From the NCBI GenBank assembly GCA_949840885.1, contig CATKYJ010000013.1:32095-96094 (forward strand): 64,000 nucleotides of DNA. Reading direction: 5' to 3'. The translations under genes and the position numbers were made by a program. Shown in pieces: positions 1 through 9,167 of this stretch. The notes below the pieces were generated by a model. The model had not been told where the DNA came from, made no database searches, and was given only the letters and a program-made list of their open reading frames with translations. Source of the DNA: an uncultured Acetatifactor sp. Lineage in GTDB: Bacteria; Bacillota; Clostridia; Lachnospirales; Lachnospiraceae. The stretch's first letter is position 1. The number at the start of each line of letters is the position of its first letter.

Positions 1-1165
1 GAAATGCTTCTCTGACTAAAGATCCAAAATAGGTAGGGGCAAACACCGTAATATTATTTTTGGCACTGTCTAATACAAGCACTCTCCCCTTTACGATATC
101 GATCGCAGCAGGACTGGTAAATGTCCCAAGGTAATTTCCTCTTCCTCCAAAAATTGCCTGCTGGCACCCCATATTGTCATAAAAAAATATCCTCCCGGAA
201 TACGAGTCCAGTGCAAAGACAAAACCGTAATCATCCACGGCAACATCTGTAAAGACTGTGTTGAAAGTGCCGTTCTTATTTGGCATATCCCCAAAAGTCA
301 TCCACCCATCCGTATAAATATTGTTTCCCAGTGGATTTAGCTTTTTTATCATTTCGTCCTGCTCGGGATGCTCACTGTATCCTGTAACGGTATAAATAAA
401 TCCATCCCTGTCAATATCAAAATTGGAAAATGCTATGGGAATAAAATTCTCCATAATCTCTCTCTGTTCATCTGAGGCAAACCTTCTCAATGTGGCCTCA
501 TAAAGCCGTTCCCAGGTCAAGAGCACTTTATTGCGTCCATAATAGCCCAAAAACTCTCCGTCCATACTAAGCATGTATGCACCCTGCGTGGAATTTTCAG
601 AGATCATGTAGATCGTATCCCGGCTGTCCACAAGGATTTTTGCGGGAAGAAATGTATTGGTAGTAGAGCCGTCAGTCAGTATGTTTGACTCTGGCCTAGT
701 AATCACTTTCTCAATACTGCCGTTTTCGTCCGCCACTAAAATTCTGCCATTGTCTTTGTCAGCCATATACAGCTTGCCGTCCGTATGGACAAAAATACCT
801 GTTATCCCCTTGACACTCACCTGCTGTCCATCCAGTGTAAAGCTGTCCAGGATTCGTTCGACTTCTAACTCCTCTGTTAAGATAACGATACGGTCATTTC
901 CCGCGTCTACCATATAGATTCGGTCATCCGGAGCTACAAAAAGATCTGTGGGCGCATTGAAAGCGCCGATTCCAAGCTGCAGCCCGTTATAACTTGTTTC
1001 CACCATATAAGCATACTGAGACGGAATAGCGTTTCCAAAAGAGTCATAGCGGTAATCCGCTTTTACCGTAACAGGCCACATACTCACCGCCCATACGAGC
1101 GCTGTCAAAACTGCTGCCAACTGCAGTGGTCTTTTCTTCCTTTTTTTGCAACCGATGGGTTTCAC
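1..1165 (-). CDS. Secreted beta-propeller (NHL-repeat-like) protein, partial
   Basis: The reading frame is open from a GTG at 1165 to the window edge, so the C-terminus is missing. An AGGAGG site 7 nt upstream fixes the GTG start. After a lysine/arginine-rich N-terminus comes one hydrophobic segment (about residues 15-36) that looks like a signal peptide. The rest has repeated blade-like stretches of the type 'D..G.IYMVDAGNDRI', 'GKLYMADKDNGRI' and 'GFVFALDSYSGRI', typical of NHL/YVTN propellers. It starts 12 nt after the last permease gene, so it is the fourth gene of the ABC operon. In related clusters such propellers accompany binding proteins. A role in binding or sensing the sugar outside the cell is inference. 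Confidence 0.75.
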   Translation of the reverse strand, partial: MKPIGCKKRKKRPLQLAAVLTALVWAVSMWPVTVKADYRYDSFGNAIPSQYAYMVETSYNGLQLGIGAFNAPTDLFVAPDDRIYMVDAGNDRIVILTEELEVERILDSFTLDGQQVSVKGITGIFVHTDGKLYMADKDNGRILVADENGSIEKVITRPESNILTDGSTTNTFLPAKILVDSRDTIYMISENSTQGAYMLSMDGEFLGYYGRNKVLLTWERLYEATLRRFASDEQREIMENFIPIAFSNFDIDRDGFIYTVTGYSEHPEQDEMIKKLNPLGNNIYTDGWMTFGDMPNKNGTFNTVFTDVAVDDYGFVFALDSYSGRIFFYDNMGCQQAIFGGRGNYLGTFTSPAAIDIVKGRVLVLDSAKNNITVFAPTYFGSLVREAF

Positions 1166-1176
1166 CGCAGCACCTC

Positions 1177-2052
1177 CTATTCTTTTATGCCCGCATGGGC
1201 CATGGTCTCCATAATGCTGCTCTGGGTAATCAGAAATATGGCTACCGGAGGCAGAAACATCAGCAAATTTGCAGCGGCTGACACGCCGGCCCTTGCAATT
1301 CCGCCTGACTGGATCTGTGCCAGTGCAGTGGGCAATAATTTCAATTCCTCCTTGTAGATAAAATTACCGCCCGTCATTGCCCACATGCCCTGAAATGCAA
1401 AGATGATCATGGTCAGCCATGCCGGCTTTACATTCGGCATCACAATATTCCAGTAAATGCCGAATTCTTTCATGCCGTCAATCCTTGCCGCTTCAAGCAG
1501 CGAATCACTAATCCCCTCCATAAACTGCTTCATCAGGAACAATCCCATGGGCGTAGCTACAGAGGGCAGAATCAATGCCCAGTAAGTATTGATCATGTGA
1601 AGCTTTGCCATAATGATGTACTGGGCAAGCCCAAGGACGCCGCCGGAAAACAATAAAGCCACCATCACGATTTTGAACAACAGCTTTTTCCCGGGAAAAT
1701 TGTTTTTGGCCAGCGGATAAGCGGCCATGGATGCAATGATCACATTCCCTGCAGTACCCGCCACGCTCACAAACACACTGTTGAACAAATATCTGGAAAA
1801 AGGCACCCAGAGATTGTTGATCAGCTGCCCGATCAGCTTAAAATTCTTTACCGTGGGATTGACCACCGTAAACCGCGGCGGAAACAAAAACAACTCTTCC
1901 ATGGGCTTAAAGGCCTGTACAATTGTATATACCACCGGCAGCAGCATAAAGCCTCCCAACAAAAGCAGCATCAGAAACACAAGCATGTTTCCCCGTCTGG
2001 AACGATTGATTTTTTTAGCGCGTGACCTGCGCGTCTTTTTCGGATTTTTCAT
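1177..2052 (-). CDS. Carbohydrate ABC transporter permease, LplC/YtcP type
   Basis: Inner-membrane permease, 291 residues, with six predicted hydrophobic segments. The MetI-like cytoplasmic loop reads 'EAARIDGMKEFGIYWNIVMP', the EAA motif that docks the ATPase. I prefer the ATG at 2052 (Met-Lys-Asn-Pro) because AGGGG lies 7 nt upstream. A longer start at 2079 is possible. It follows the other permease (stop at 2093) almost directly and would form a heterodimer with it. No ATPase gene is in view; many importers of this family share a distant MsmX-type ATPase. The substrate is probably a complex oligosaccharide, judged from family and context only. Confidence 0.9.
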   Translation of the reverse strand: MKNPKKTRRSRAKKINRSRRGNMLVFLMLLLLGGFMLLPVVYTIVQAFKPMEELFLFPPRFTVVNPTVKNFKLIGQLINNLWVPFSRYLFNSVFVSVAGTAGNVIIASMAAYPLAKNNFPGKKLLFKIVMVALLFSGGVLGLAQYIIMAKLHMINTYWALILPSVATPMGLFLMKQFMEGISDSLLEAARIDGMKEFGIYWNIVMPNVKPAWLTMIIFAFQGMWAMTGGNFIYKEELKLLPTALAQIQSGGIARAGVSAAANLLMFLPPVAIFLITQSSIMETMAHAGIKE

Positions 2053-2092
2053 ATATACCCCTATCTGCATTCCCGCCAATCCCTATTTTTCA

Positions 2093-3061
2093 TCAGTCTT
2101 TCTCTACTAACACAGTGGTAATCAGCTTGTTCATTATCAGCATCATCATCAGCAGCAATGTGGAGAGCGCGCAGGCATAACCCATATCATAGCGGATGGT
2201 TCCATAGTCATGAATATGTGTCATAATAGTGTGGCCCCCATAATTGGTACTTGGAAATCCACAGAGCTGGACAGATATATTGCCCACTGCAAAGGAAGAG
2301 GATATCTGCATCACTGCTGCGAACAACATCTGCCGCTTCATGGCCGGAAGCGTGATGTAAACCAGCTCCTGGAATCGGTTGCGGATACCATCGATTGCAC
2401 CGGCCTCGTAAATACTGGTATCCACCGTCTTGAATCCGGCCTCCAAGGCCAGAAAGCCTGCACCAAGGCTCAGCCAGAGCTGAACGATGATCAATGCTAT
2501 CATGATATACTTCTCATCCGTAAACCACTTGACGGGTTCCTTCGTAATCCCCAGGTCCATAAAGGTCATCAGAAAAGAATTCACCAGGCCATACTGATCG
2601 TCAGAAAAAATGAACTGCCAAATCAAATACAGATTGCCCGACAGAGAAGGCGCGTAAAATACCAGCGTCATGAAAGTCCTCAGCGGCTTTGGCAGGTCAT
2701 TAATGAACCATGCCAGGATAAAGCACAAAATATAGCTGATAGGGCCTGTTATAAGCGCAAAAATGAATGTGTTTTTCACTGCGATCTTAAAAATCTCATC
2801 GTTCAGGAAAATAGATACATAGTTTGAGAGCCCCACAAAGCTGGGTGTCTCAAGCATATTAAAATAAGTAAATCCAAGTACCAGGGACACGGCCACCGGA
2901 ATCACTGTAAACAAGGTGAACAGAATAAAGTAAGGCGCCAGCATCAGATAATTTTGTCTGTTCATCTTAATTTCTACCCATAGGGATCGGGTTCTCTTTG
3001 CTTTCTTCGGGAAAAAAACTCTGTAAGCCCACATAAGCCTGGTTCTTGTTCTCTCTTTCAT
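2093..3061 (-). CDS. Carbohydrate ABC transporter permease, LplB type
   Basis: 322-residue integral membrane protein with a 45-residue basic cytoplasmic N-terminus, then about six membrane spans. An EAA-like loop is visible near the C-terminal third ('EAGAIDGIRNRFQELVYITL'), which couples to the ATPase. GGGAG 7 nt before the ATG at 3061 supports the start. It lies 11 nt downstream of the binding-protein gene and 13 nt upstream of the second permease, so all are one transcript. Together the two permeases should form the channel of an importer for sugars delivered by the binding protein. Confidence 0.92.
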   Translation of the reverse strand: MKERTRTRLMWAYRVFFPKKAKRTRSLWVEIKMNRQNYLMLAPYFILFTLFTVIPVAVSLVLGFTYFNMLETPSFVGLSNYVSIFLNDEIFKIAVKNTFIFALITGPISYILCFILAWFINDLPKPLRTFMTLVFYAPSLSGNLYLIWQFIFSDDQYGLVNSFLMTFMDLGITKEPVKWFTDEKYIMIALIIVQLWLSLGAGFLALEAGFKTVDTSIYEAGAIDGIRNRFQELVYITLPAMKRQMLFAAVMQISSSFAVGNISVQLCGFPSTNYGGHTIMTHIHDYGTIRYDMGYACALSTLLLMMMLIMNKLITTVLVEKD

Positions 3062-3072
3062 GCCTTTTCTCC

Positions 3073-5784
3073 CTATTCTGTGTCAAGTCCGAACTCTGCG
3101 CGCTTCCGGAAAATCTCATAATTGATCATAGCATTTTGTTCCACGAGAGCTTTCCTTACCGGTTCATCATTGTAGACAATGCTGCGGAAAGCGTTCGTAA
3201 TTGCCCTGGTTGTATAATAGCTTCCCGGCACCTGGGGAATCTCCTGCAAGGCAGCCATAGCCTCTTTCAGGTTCTCCATCTGTTCCTCCGGCCAGGGCAA
3301 GGACTCCATGGTTCCCACATTTGCCGGCGTAAATCTGGCTGATCCCCCCAGCAGACTTTCGATCTGGATTCCGTACCGCGCTTTCACGTCATCCCTGCTC
3401 CACCACTCGATAAAAGCCCAAGCTGCCTCTTTGTCCTCAGCGTCCGCCAGCATAATGGTTGCAGTCAAGGTTGAACTGGCAGACCGGTCAACACTGCCGT
3501 CCTCCTGCAGGGTGCCTGGAATAGGAACCATATCCCATCTCCCTGTAATCTCCGGCGCAGCCACAACAAGCTGATTGTACATATTGTAGGGCTGAATAGA
3601 CATCACCACTTCACCCGACCGAAATCTGGAGTAAAAGTCTGTCTTTACCTCGAATCCATACTGTGTATACAGATTCGTGTAAGTGCGCATGGCATCCACC
3701 GCTGCCGTAGAATCTAAAAGCGCTGCCGTATGGCTTTCCTTGTAATAAGTACCTCCGTTCTGGAAAAGCAGAGTCGGAAACAAGTCCTGGGTCGTCACCT
3801 GCAGATTATTTCTCTGGATCACAGGAAGAATTTCGTAAAATTCCTCCCAGGTCTGTGGCGGCGCGATGCCAAGCTGCTCAAACACATCCGTCCTGTAAAA
3901 CAACATATTAAACATTTGGGTCTCCGGAACTCCATACCATCCTCCCTCATATTCAAAGGGAATCGTAGCGGAATCATAAAAACGGGACTTGACCTCATCC
4001 CAGCCCTCAAAGACGCTCAAATCCTGCAGCGCACCGCGGATGGCAAAGTTCACGGGCTGATCCTCCGGCGTAAACAGCGCCACATCCGGTCCCGTCTTGG
4101 CCAGTGTCGCCTCAATCAAAGACCCCTGAACCAGCATCAGATCTACCTGAATGCCCGTCTCCGGCGTAAACATTTCATCAATCATATCCTTTATCACCTG
4201 GGCCTGGTCACGTCCCGCACTGGTACCGTTGGCATTGGCATTGACGGTAGAATTCAGCCAGACCGTGATCCGTCTTTCTTCTTTCTCCTCCTCTGCCCCA
4301 ACGGAATGATTCTTATCGGAAAAAGATGCCAGGAATCGCCTAACCATATAGCACACACTGTCAAAAAAACCTGTATCTGCCGCTAAAGGCTCTCTATCCG
4401 GTGACTTCAAATAGATATAATCAAGGATAAGCGGCTGATCCTGCATATCCACTACCCAAGTGCCAAGGGCGCTTATATTGTTTTTCATACTTCCCAGGCG
4501 CTTTGGTATCTCCTCACTGTCCTCTAAAAATAAATCCAGCTGAATCTTCATGGTATCAATAGCAGATGTGGCAGAACCTTTGCCTCCGGTGACAGATGCG
4601 AAAAACCCAAGTTCCCTTTCCAGAATATCCCGATTCCTCTGCAGTATCTCCATAAGCCCTTCCACTCTGGTATCCAGGAAATAGTCGGTATAGCTGTCAG
4701 GACTTGTACCTGTGATCATAACGATCTGCAAATACAGATCATTCAGTTCCTGCACACATGCATTGATATTTCCAAGAGAATCCGCAAAAATTCCCATTGT
4801 CACTTCCATCTTGAGTTCATGGCGTCCCTCTTCCAGCCAAATGAGGTATGGTTCCCCGTTTTCATCCGCGAAGTCTTCTGTCTGCCATTCATCATCATAG
4901 AGAAACCGAAGCCTGTCCAATCCGCGGAACGGAATCTCCCCATCTATATACAATTTCCGGCTGGTAAACATGCCGCCCTTGAAATTTTGGCGAAACCTGG
5001 CTCCTATGTTATAATACCCGGCTTCTTCCACCGTGAATTCCCATGTCATCCACTGCCCGGTCTGTTTCCACATGGCGCCCCCTGCCGTATTGATCCGTAT
5101 CCGGGCAGGGTCATTCAATGAGCCGTCCGCGCTCTGTGTTGCCCCACTGACCCGGTCATAGGTGGGATACAGCATGGATGTGGTTTTTCGCTGTGCCGAT
5201 TCGGCCTGTACTATGATCAGCTCCCCAGTTGTGTCCTCCCCGGGATGTTCCGCTCTGTACGCCTCATAAGCAGGCAGTTCCTCTCTTTTTGATGCCGTCA
5301 CCCCTAAAATTTCAGCATCTGTGGAAGTACAGACGATCCTGATCTCATTGCTCCCCTCATGCAGCTGAAACTGGTAGTTCCCCATGTAAAAACCGGAAAC
5401 ATTCATCAGCGTATGGCTTACCGCCTCCGTTACCATCATCTGCCTAGGAGCGATCTCATTTCCATTGACATCTTTTCTGATAGGCCCCTCATCCTCATAG
5501 ATTCTTGGCAAAGACACTTCTTCGGCCTCTTTAAAGGGCAGCTCGTTATTCACCAAAACCTTAATAAAAATATCTCTTGTATTGCCTACAGGCTGTTTAT
5601 ATTCCACTGTCAGTTCATATGCCCCTGCCTCATCCACCTGTACTTCATAAGTGGTATCCGAATAAATGGTTTCAGCCTGACAGCTTATTCCAGCCGTTAA
5701 AAAGACTGTCACAGACAAACCTATCCCCAGCATCAGCATTAGAATATGCGCTATATATCCACTGTCAGTTCTTTTGTCTGTCAT
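3073..5784 (-). CDS. Large extracellular solute-binding protein with N-terminal extra domains
   Basis: 903 residues from the ATG at 5784, which has GGAGG upstream; a start 24 nt earlier lacks one. A Sec-type signal peptide (about residues 5-38) ends in a Cys-Gln-Ala sequence. There is no good lipobox, so lipid anchoring is doubtful. The C-terminal ~400 residues are a type-1 sugar-binding fold (starts near 'ITVWLNSTV', contains 'TWEEFYEILP' and 'AWAFIEWWSRDD'). The first ~480 residues are additional beta-rich domains that look like carbohydrate-binding modules plus a helical linker. Standard binding proteins are ~430 residues, so this is about double size. First gene of the importer operon, divergent from an AraC regulator at 6244. 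Confidence 0.85.
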   Translation of the reverse strand: MTDKRTDSGYIAHILMLMLGIGLSVTVFLTAGISCQAETIYSDTTYEVQVDEAGAYELTVEYKQPVGNTRDIFIKVLVNNELPFKEAEEVSLPRIYEDEGPIRKDVNGNEIAPRQMMVTEAVSHTLMNVSGFYMGNYQFQLHEGSNEIRIVCTSTDAEILGVTASKREELPAYEAYRAEHPGEDTTGELIIVQAESAQRKTTSMLYPTYDRVSGATQSADGSLNDPARIRINTAGGAMWKQTGQWMTWEFTVEEAGYYNIGARFRQNFKGGMFTSRKLYIDGEIPFRGLDRLRFLYDDEWQTEDFADENGEPYLIWLEEGRHELKMEVTMGIFADSLGNINACVQELNDLYLQIVMITGTSPDSYTDYFLDTRVEGLMEILQRNRDILERELGFFASVTGGKGSATSAIDTMKIQLDLFLEDSEEIPKRLGSMKNNISALGTWVVDMQDQPLILDYIYLKSPDREPLAADTGFFDSVCYMVRRFLASFSDKNHSVGAEEEKEERRITVWLNSTVNANANGTSAGRDQAQVIKDMIDEMFTPETGIQVDLMLVQGSLIEATLAKTGPDVALFTPEDQPVNFAIRGALQDLSVFEGWDEVKSRFYDSATIPFEYEGGWYGVPETQMFNMLFYRTDVFEQLGIAPPQTWEEFYEILPVIQRNNLQVTTQDLFPTLLFQNGGTYYKESHTAALLDSTAAVDAMRTYTNLYTQYGFEVKTDFYSRFRSGEVVMSIQPYNMYNQLVVAAPEITGRWDMVPIPGTLQEDGSVDRSASSTLTATIMLADAEDKEAAWAFIEWWSRDDVKARYGIQIESLLGGSARFTPANVGTMESLPWPEEQMENLKEAMAALQEIPQVPGSYYTTRAITNAFRSIVYNDEPVRKALVEQNAMINYEIFRKRAEFGLDTE

Positions 5785-5939
5785 AATTTTGGAATCCTCC
5801 TCCCACATCTCTGACAGAGCTTTCTGTCACAACGAGCCGTCCCCAATGTCTTTTCATTTTGTTGCCAGAGAAATACATCCCCTGTTGAAGATATCCATGC
5901 CTTATTATCTTCCATACTCTTTATTCCCTTTCATCAATA

Positions 5940-5969
5940 TTTATAGTAGCTCCTGCTGTTTCAATTCAA
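5940..5969 (-). promoter_or_regulatory. Candidate sigma-A promoter of the ABC importer operon
   Basis: On the minus strand TTGAAT is followed after 18 nt by TATAAA. Transcription would begin near 5933 and give a leader of about 150 nt before the binding-protein ATG. The whole 5785-6243 stretch is AT-rich and carries no gene. It is the control region shared with the divergent AraC gene, and a possible plus-strand -35 TTGACA sits at 6138-6143 without a convincing -10. Confidence 0.5.
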
Positions 5970-6243
5970 AAGCTCTCTATTTACCAAAAAAATCCCAGTT
6001 TTTCTACAACTTTGCAAGAATTTTTTGGCATATTTGATAATTTGTAATAGCATATTGAAATATCATACACAATGGAATATAATACTAATAACTGTCATTT
6101 TCTGCTTTTTTCATCATTGTTTCTGATGCCAAATTGATTGACATCTGAAGTATTGCTTTGGATCAATTGAGGAATGTATATTTATTTCATAAGTCTATAA
6201 AGCGAAATATAGATGTCAGCACATAAGAAAGGATAGCAATATT

Positions 6244-7023
6244 ATGATTACGGTATATAATGGAGGTTGTGATTCAAGACATAAGACCCCTCTTGAGGTT
6301 CTGTACACGGGTTCAGACTACTTGCTTCTATTTGTCAAAACAGATGCTTTCTTTGAAGTTGCAAATAAAATAATGGAGGTTCCCCCTAACACGATTATCC
6401 TGTATGATATAGGCGCAAAAGTCCATTATGGCAGATCATGCCCCCATTATAACGATAATTGGATCCATTTTGGTATTTCCCAAGATGAAATAAAGCTGCC
6501 GCACGCTCTCCGGTTACCGTTTAATGCACCAATCACTCTGAAACAGACCGGACAGATCAATGAGCTGATGCGTCTGATCGCGATCGCCAACCTGACCAAC
6601 GATGTTTACCGGGATAAACTGCTGGACTCCTACATGCATGCACTCCTTTACCATATAGCATCTTTGCTCCAGGAAATGCCGATTCCTTTAAGCCACCACA
6701 AATTTTATCCGGCATTCAGTAAAATCCGCCTTGAGATCCTGAATTCTCCCCAAATGGACTGGAGTGTTGACTCAATGGCAGACAGCGTCAACCTTTCCCC
6801 ATCCTATTTTCAGCACTTGTACAAAGAATTTTTTGGTATTCCCTGTATGCGGGAAGTAATTCTGGCCCGATTACGGCTGGCGAAATTCTATCTGTCCACC
6901 ACAGACCAGAGCATTCAGTCATTGGCTGCTCTTTGCGGCTATGAAAGTGATTTACATTTTATGAAACAGTTCAAAAAAAATATGAACATGACGCCCTCGC
7001 AATATAGAGCCAGCTGCAGATAA
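6244..7023 (+). CDS. AraC-family transcriptional regulator
   Basis: 259 residues. The C-terminal ~100 residues carry two helix-turn-helix motifs: 'SVDSMADSVNLSPSYFQHLY' for the first and 'SIQSLAALCGYESDLHFMKQ' for the second, ending in the family signature 'MTPSQYR'. The N-terminal ~150 residues resemble a cupin-type sugar-sensing domain ('IEVPPNTIILYDIGAKVHYG'-like pattern). AAAGGA precedes the ATG. It is divergent from the sugar ABC operon across 459 nt, the usual arrangement for a local activator that senses the imported sugar. That regulatory link is inference from position. Confidence 0.88.
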   Translation: MITVYNGGCDSRHKTPLEVLYTGSDYLLLFVKTDAFFEVANKIMEVPPNTIILYDIGAKVHYGRSCPHYNDNWIHFGISQDEIKLPHALRLPFNAPITLKQTGQINELMRLIAIANLTNDVYRDKLLDSYMHALLYHIASLLQEMPIPLSHHKFYPAFSKIRLEILNSPQMDWSVDSMADSVNLSPSYFQHLYKEFFGIPCMREVILARLRLAKFYLSTTDQSIQSLAALCGYESDLHFMKQFKKNMNMTPSQYRASCR

Positions 7024-7025
7024 AT

Positions 7026-7051
7026 ACGGGCCTGCGGCAAATGCCCGTTTT
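7026..7051 (+). terminator. Short hairpin terminator after the AraC gene
   Basis: ACGGGC and GCCCGT pair across an 11-nt loop and are followed by TTTT. It begins 3 nt after the stop of the AraC gene. The stem is only 6 bp, so efficiency may be modest. Confidence 0.55.
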
Positions 7052-7117
7052 CTGCGGTATTCAGCATCTGCTTGCATTATCGCGATATCGCCAAGAAAAG
7101 TTCGGAGGTAAAAAGCC

Positions 7118-8059
7118 ATGGATATCAGAAGCAAAAAAGAATCGTCCGCTGACTACCGCCAGATAGAGGAACCGGCACGGTTTCCCTCATCCTATATTTT
7201 TCAGCTCACAAAAACGGGCATACGCAATCCCGTCTGTACTTTGATCCGTTCAAAAGCCGGGGTATGCGTATACCGTGTAAAATCAGAGGGGAAAAGGCTG
7301 ATCCTGAAAGTCTTTGAGAAAGAAGAGGACACACGGGAAATCCAAAATTATCTGATCCTGTCAGAACTTGGGATTCCCACCCTGCCGTTATTGGGCTACA
7401 CGGAAAATGCGATCCTTTTGCCCGATGTGGAAGCGTCCGCTGATTACAGGCTGGGTGTGGAAAACGATATGGACGACCCTCGGGCGGCAAGGGCCATCGC
7501 AAAGTGGTACAGGGCGCTTCATGAAAAGGGCAGCGCCTATCTTTCGGGCAAGGAGATTTCCATGTACGACGAATCGGACGTAATCACTCCGGAAAATATG
7601 AAGCTGGTGGCGGAAAAGACCGGCACTGTGGGCAATGCGCTCTGGCAGATTCTCCGGACGCACTACAGCGAGATTCGCAGCCGAATAGATTCTCTGCCCC
7701 GGACATTGACGTACAACGATTTTTACTGGACGAATCTGATCATATCGAAAGACCAGGAAACCGCTTTCATGTTCGATTACAATCTGCTGGGAAAGGGCAT
7801 TGCTTACGGCGATATCCGAAATGTCACCGGCTCCCTTTCCCGGGAAGCGGCTGAAGCTTTTCTGGAAGAATACGGTGATTACATCTCCGGGGAAGAGAAA
7901 AGAGCGGATGCCTTTATGGCACCTCTTGTGACGCTGTTCGGCGCATGCAGCCGCGATTCGTTTCCGTCCTGGGCAGAGCCCTCACTGGAGGAGTTGAAAA
8001 GCGGCGGCATACTGAGGCATCTCAGGGAATGGACAGGCTTAGGTGCGGCAGGCGCCTAG
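7118..8059 (+). CDS. Phosphotransferase-fold (APH/choline-kinase-like) protein
   Basis: 313 residues with the aminoglycoside-phosphotransferase fold. An N-lobe carries a candidate lysine ('LILKVFEKEE'), and the catalytic loop reads 'TYNDFYWTNLI' with a metal-binding 'FDYN' about 20 residues later. The usual His-x-Asp is Tyr-Asn-Asp here, but the catalytic Asp and the Asn are kept. GGAGGT stands 8 nt before the ATG. It is a single gene between the AraC regulator and the convergent folD. The small-molecule substrate cannot be told; resistance should not be assumed from the fold. A second member of the fold lies at 56866-57756. Confidence 0.8.
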   Translation: MDIRSKKESSADYRQIEEPARFPSSYIFQLTKTGIRNPVCTLIRSKAGVCVYRVKSEGKRLILKVFEKEEDTREIQNYLILSELGIPTLPLLGYTENAILLPDVEASADYRLGVENDMDDPRAARAIAKWYRALHEKGSAYLSGKEISMYDESDVITPENMKLVAEKTGTVGNALWQILRTHYSEIRSRIDSLPRTLTYNDFYWTNLIISKDQETAFMFDYNLLGKGIAYGDIRNVTGSLSREAAEAFLEEYGDYISGEEKRADAFMAPLVTLFGACSRDSFPSWAEPSLEELKSGGILRHLREWTGLGAAGA

Positions 8060-8214
8060 TACCGGCAGGGTCATACTTGTCGTTCCCGCTTCCGGCCGCC
8101 GTGTATGTGTCTGCAAAAATTTCCGCCGGCCCGTAAGCGTCTTGTATTCCCGCTTTTCCCATGCAGTCCATGCCGCACCTCGCATATTCACAGTCTGATC
8201 TTAAGGGGCGCTTG

Positions 8215-9054
8215 TCAGCCCGGTATACCCTCCACGCAGTTGGCCATCAGCATGGCGATGGTCATGGGGCCTACGCCTCCGGGCACGGGCGTGATATAGG
8301 ATGTCTTCGGTGCAACGCTGTCGAAATCTACGTCCCCGCAAAGCTTATTGTCCGCATTCCTGTGGATGCCTACATCAATCACTACAGCTCCGTCTTTTAC
8401 ATACGTCTCGTCCACCATCTTAGGCCTGCCCACCGCTGCCACCAGAATGTCTGCACGTTTCGTGATCTCTTTCAGATTCTTCGTCCGGGAATGGCATACC
8501 GTCACCGTGCCGTTCTCCCGCAGCAGCAGCATGGCCATGGGCTTGCCCACGATGTTGCTGCGGCCCAGCACCACGCACTCCTTTCCCTCTATGGAGATGC
8601 CCGAGCGCTTCAGCAATTGGATGACGCCTGCGGGGGTGCAGGAGACGTAACCGGGCCTGCCGATGCTTAAGTTCCCCACGCTCACGGGGTGGAAGCCGTC
8701 CACATCCTTTTTAGGCGCGATGGCAAGGAGCACCCTTTCTTCATTGATATGGGAGGGCAGGGGAAGCTGTACCAAAATTCCGTTTACATCTTCGCGTCCG
8801 TTCAGCTCTCCGATGATGCCCAGCAGCTCCTCCTCTGTAGTCTCCTCCGGCAGTTCGTAGGAAAGGGAACGGATTCCCACATATTCGCAGGCTTTCTTCT
8901 TGTTGCGCACGTACACTGAGGACGCAGGGTCTGCGCCTACCTGGATCACCGCCAGTGTCCGTTCCATGCCCTGCTCTTTCATGGCCGCGACTTTCTCCCT
9001 CAATTCGTCCTTGATTTCCTGGGAAATCTGTTTTCCGTCTATGATTGTATACAT
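8215..9054 (-). CDS. folD: Methylenetetrahydrofolate dehydrogenase/cyclohydrolase FolD
   Basis: 279 residues, the normal size. It interconverts 5,10-methylene-, methenyl- and 10-formyl-tetrahydrofolate in the cytosol using NAD(P). Visible signatures are 'SSVYVRNKKKACE' with the catalytic lysine, 'QLPLP', 'PKKDVDGFHP', the nucleotide-binding 'VVLGRSNIVGKPMAMLL', and the C-terminal 'TPVPGGVGPMTIAML'. The ATG at 9054 has GGAGG at 5 nt; a GTG one codon earlier is too close to it. The amidohydrolase gene lies 113 nt upstream on the same strand, so they could be cotranscribed. Convergent with the kinase gene at 8059. Confidence 0.97.
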   Translation of the reverse strand: MYTIIDGKQISQEIKDELREKVAAMKEQGMERTLAVIQVGADPASSVYVRNKKKACEYVGIRSLSYELPEETTEEELLGIIGELNGREDVNGILVQLPLPSHINEERVLLAIAPKKDVDGFHPVSVGNLSIGRPGYVSCTPAGVIQLLKRSGISIEGKECVVLGRSNIVGKPMAMLLLRENGTVTVCHSRTKNLKEITKRADILVAAVGRPKMVDETYVKDGAVVIDVGIHRNADNKLCGDVDFDSVAPKTSYITPVPGGVGPMTIAMLMANCVEGIPG

Positions 9055-9167
9055 CACATCCTCCTATGCCATTACTCTATCTCCATATATTGCCCCATGC
9101 CGGTAGGTCGGGCAGCAAAACCGAGCTTTTCCTAAAAGAGCTCCTTTCCTTTCACCGCTTCACACCG

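Noticed and set aside
7118..8059. Antibiotic resistance gene
   Set aside because: The fold is shared with many metabolic kinases and the catalytic loop is atypical; resistance cannot be inferred.
9100..9160. Terminator between the amidohydrolase and folD
   Set aside because: GAGCTTTT and AAAAGAGCTC are imperfect partners with no T-run after them, so no call was made.
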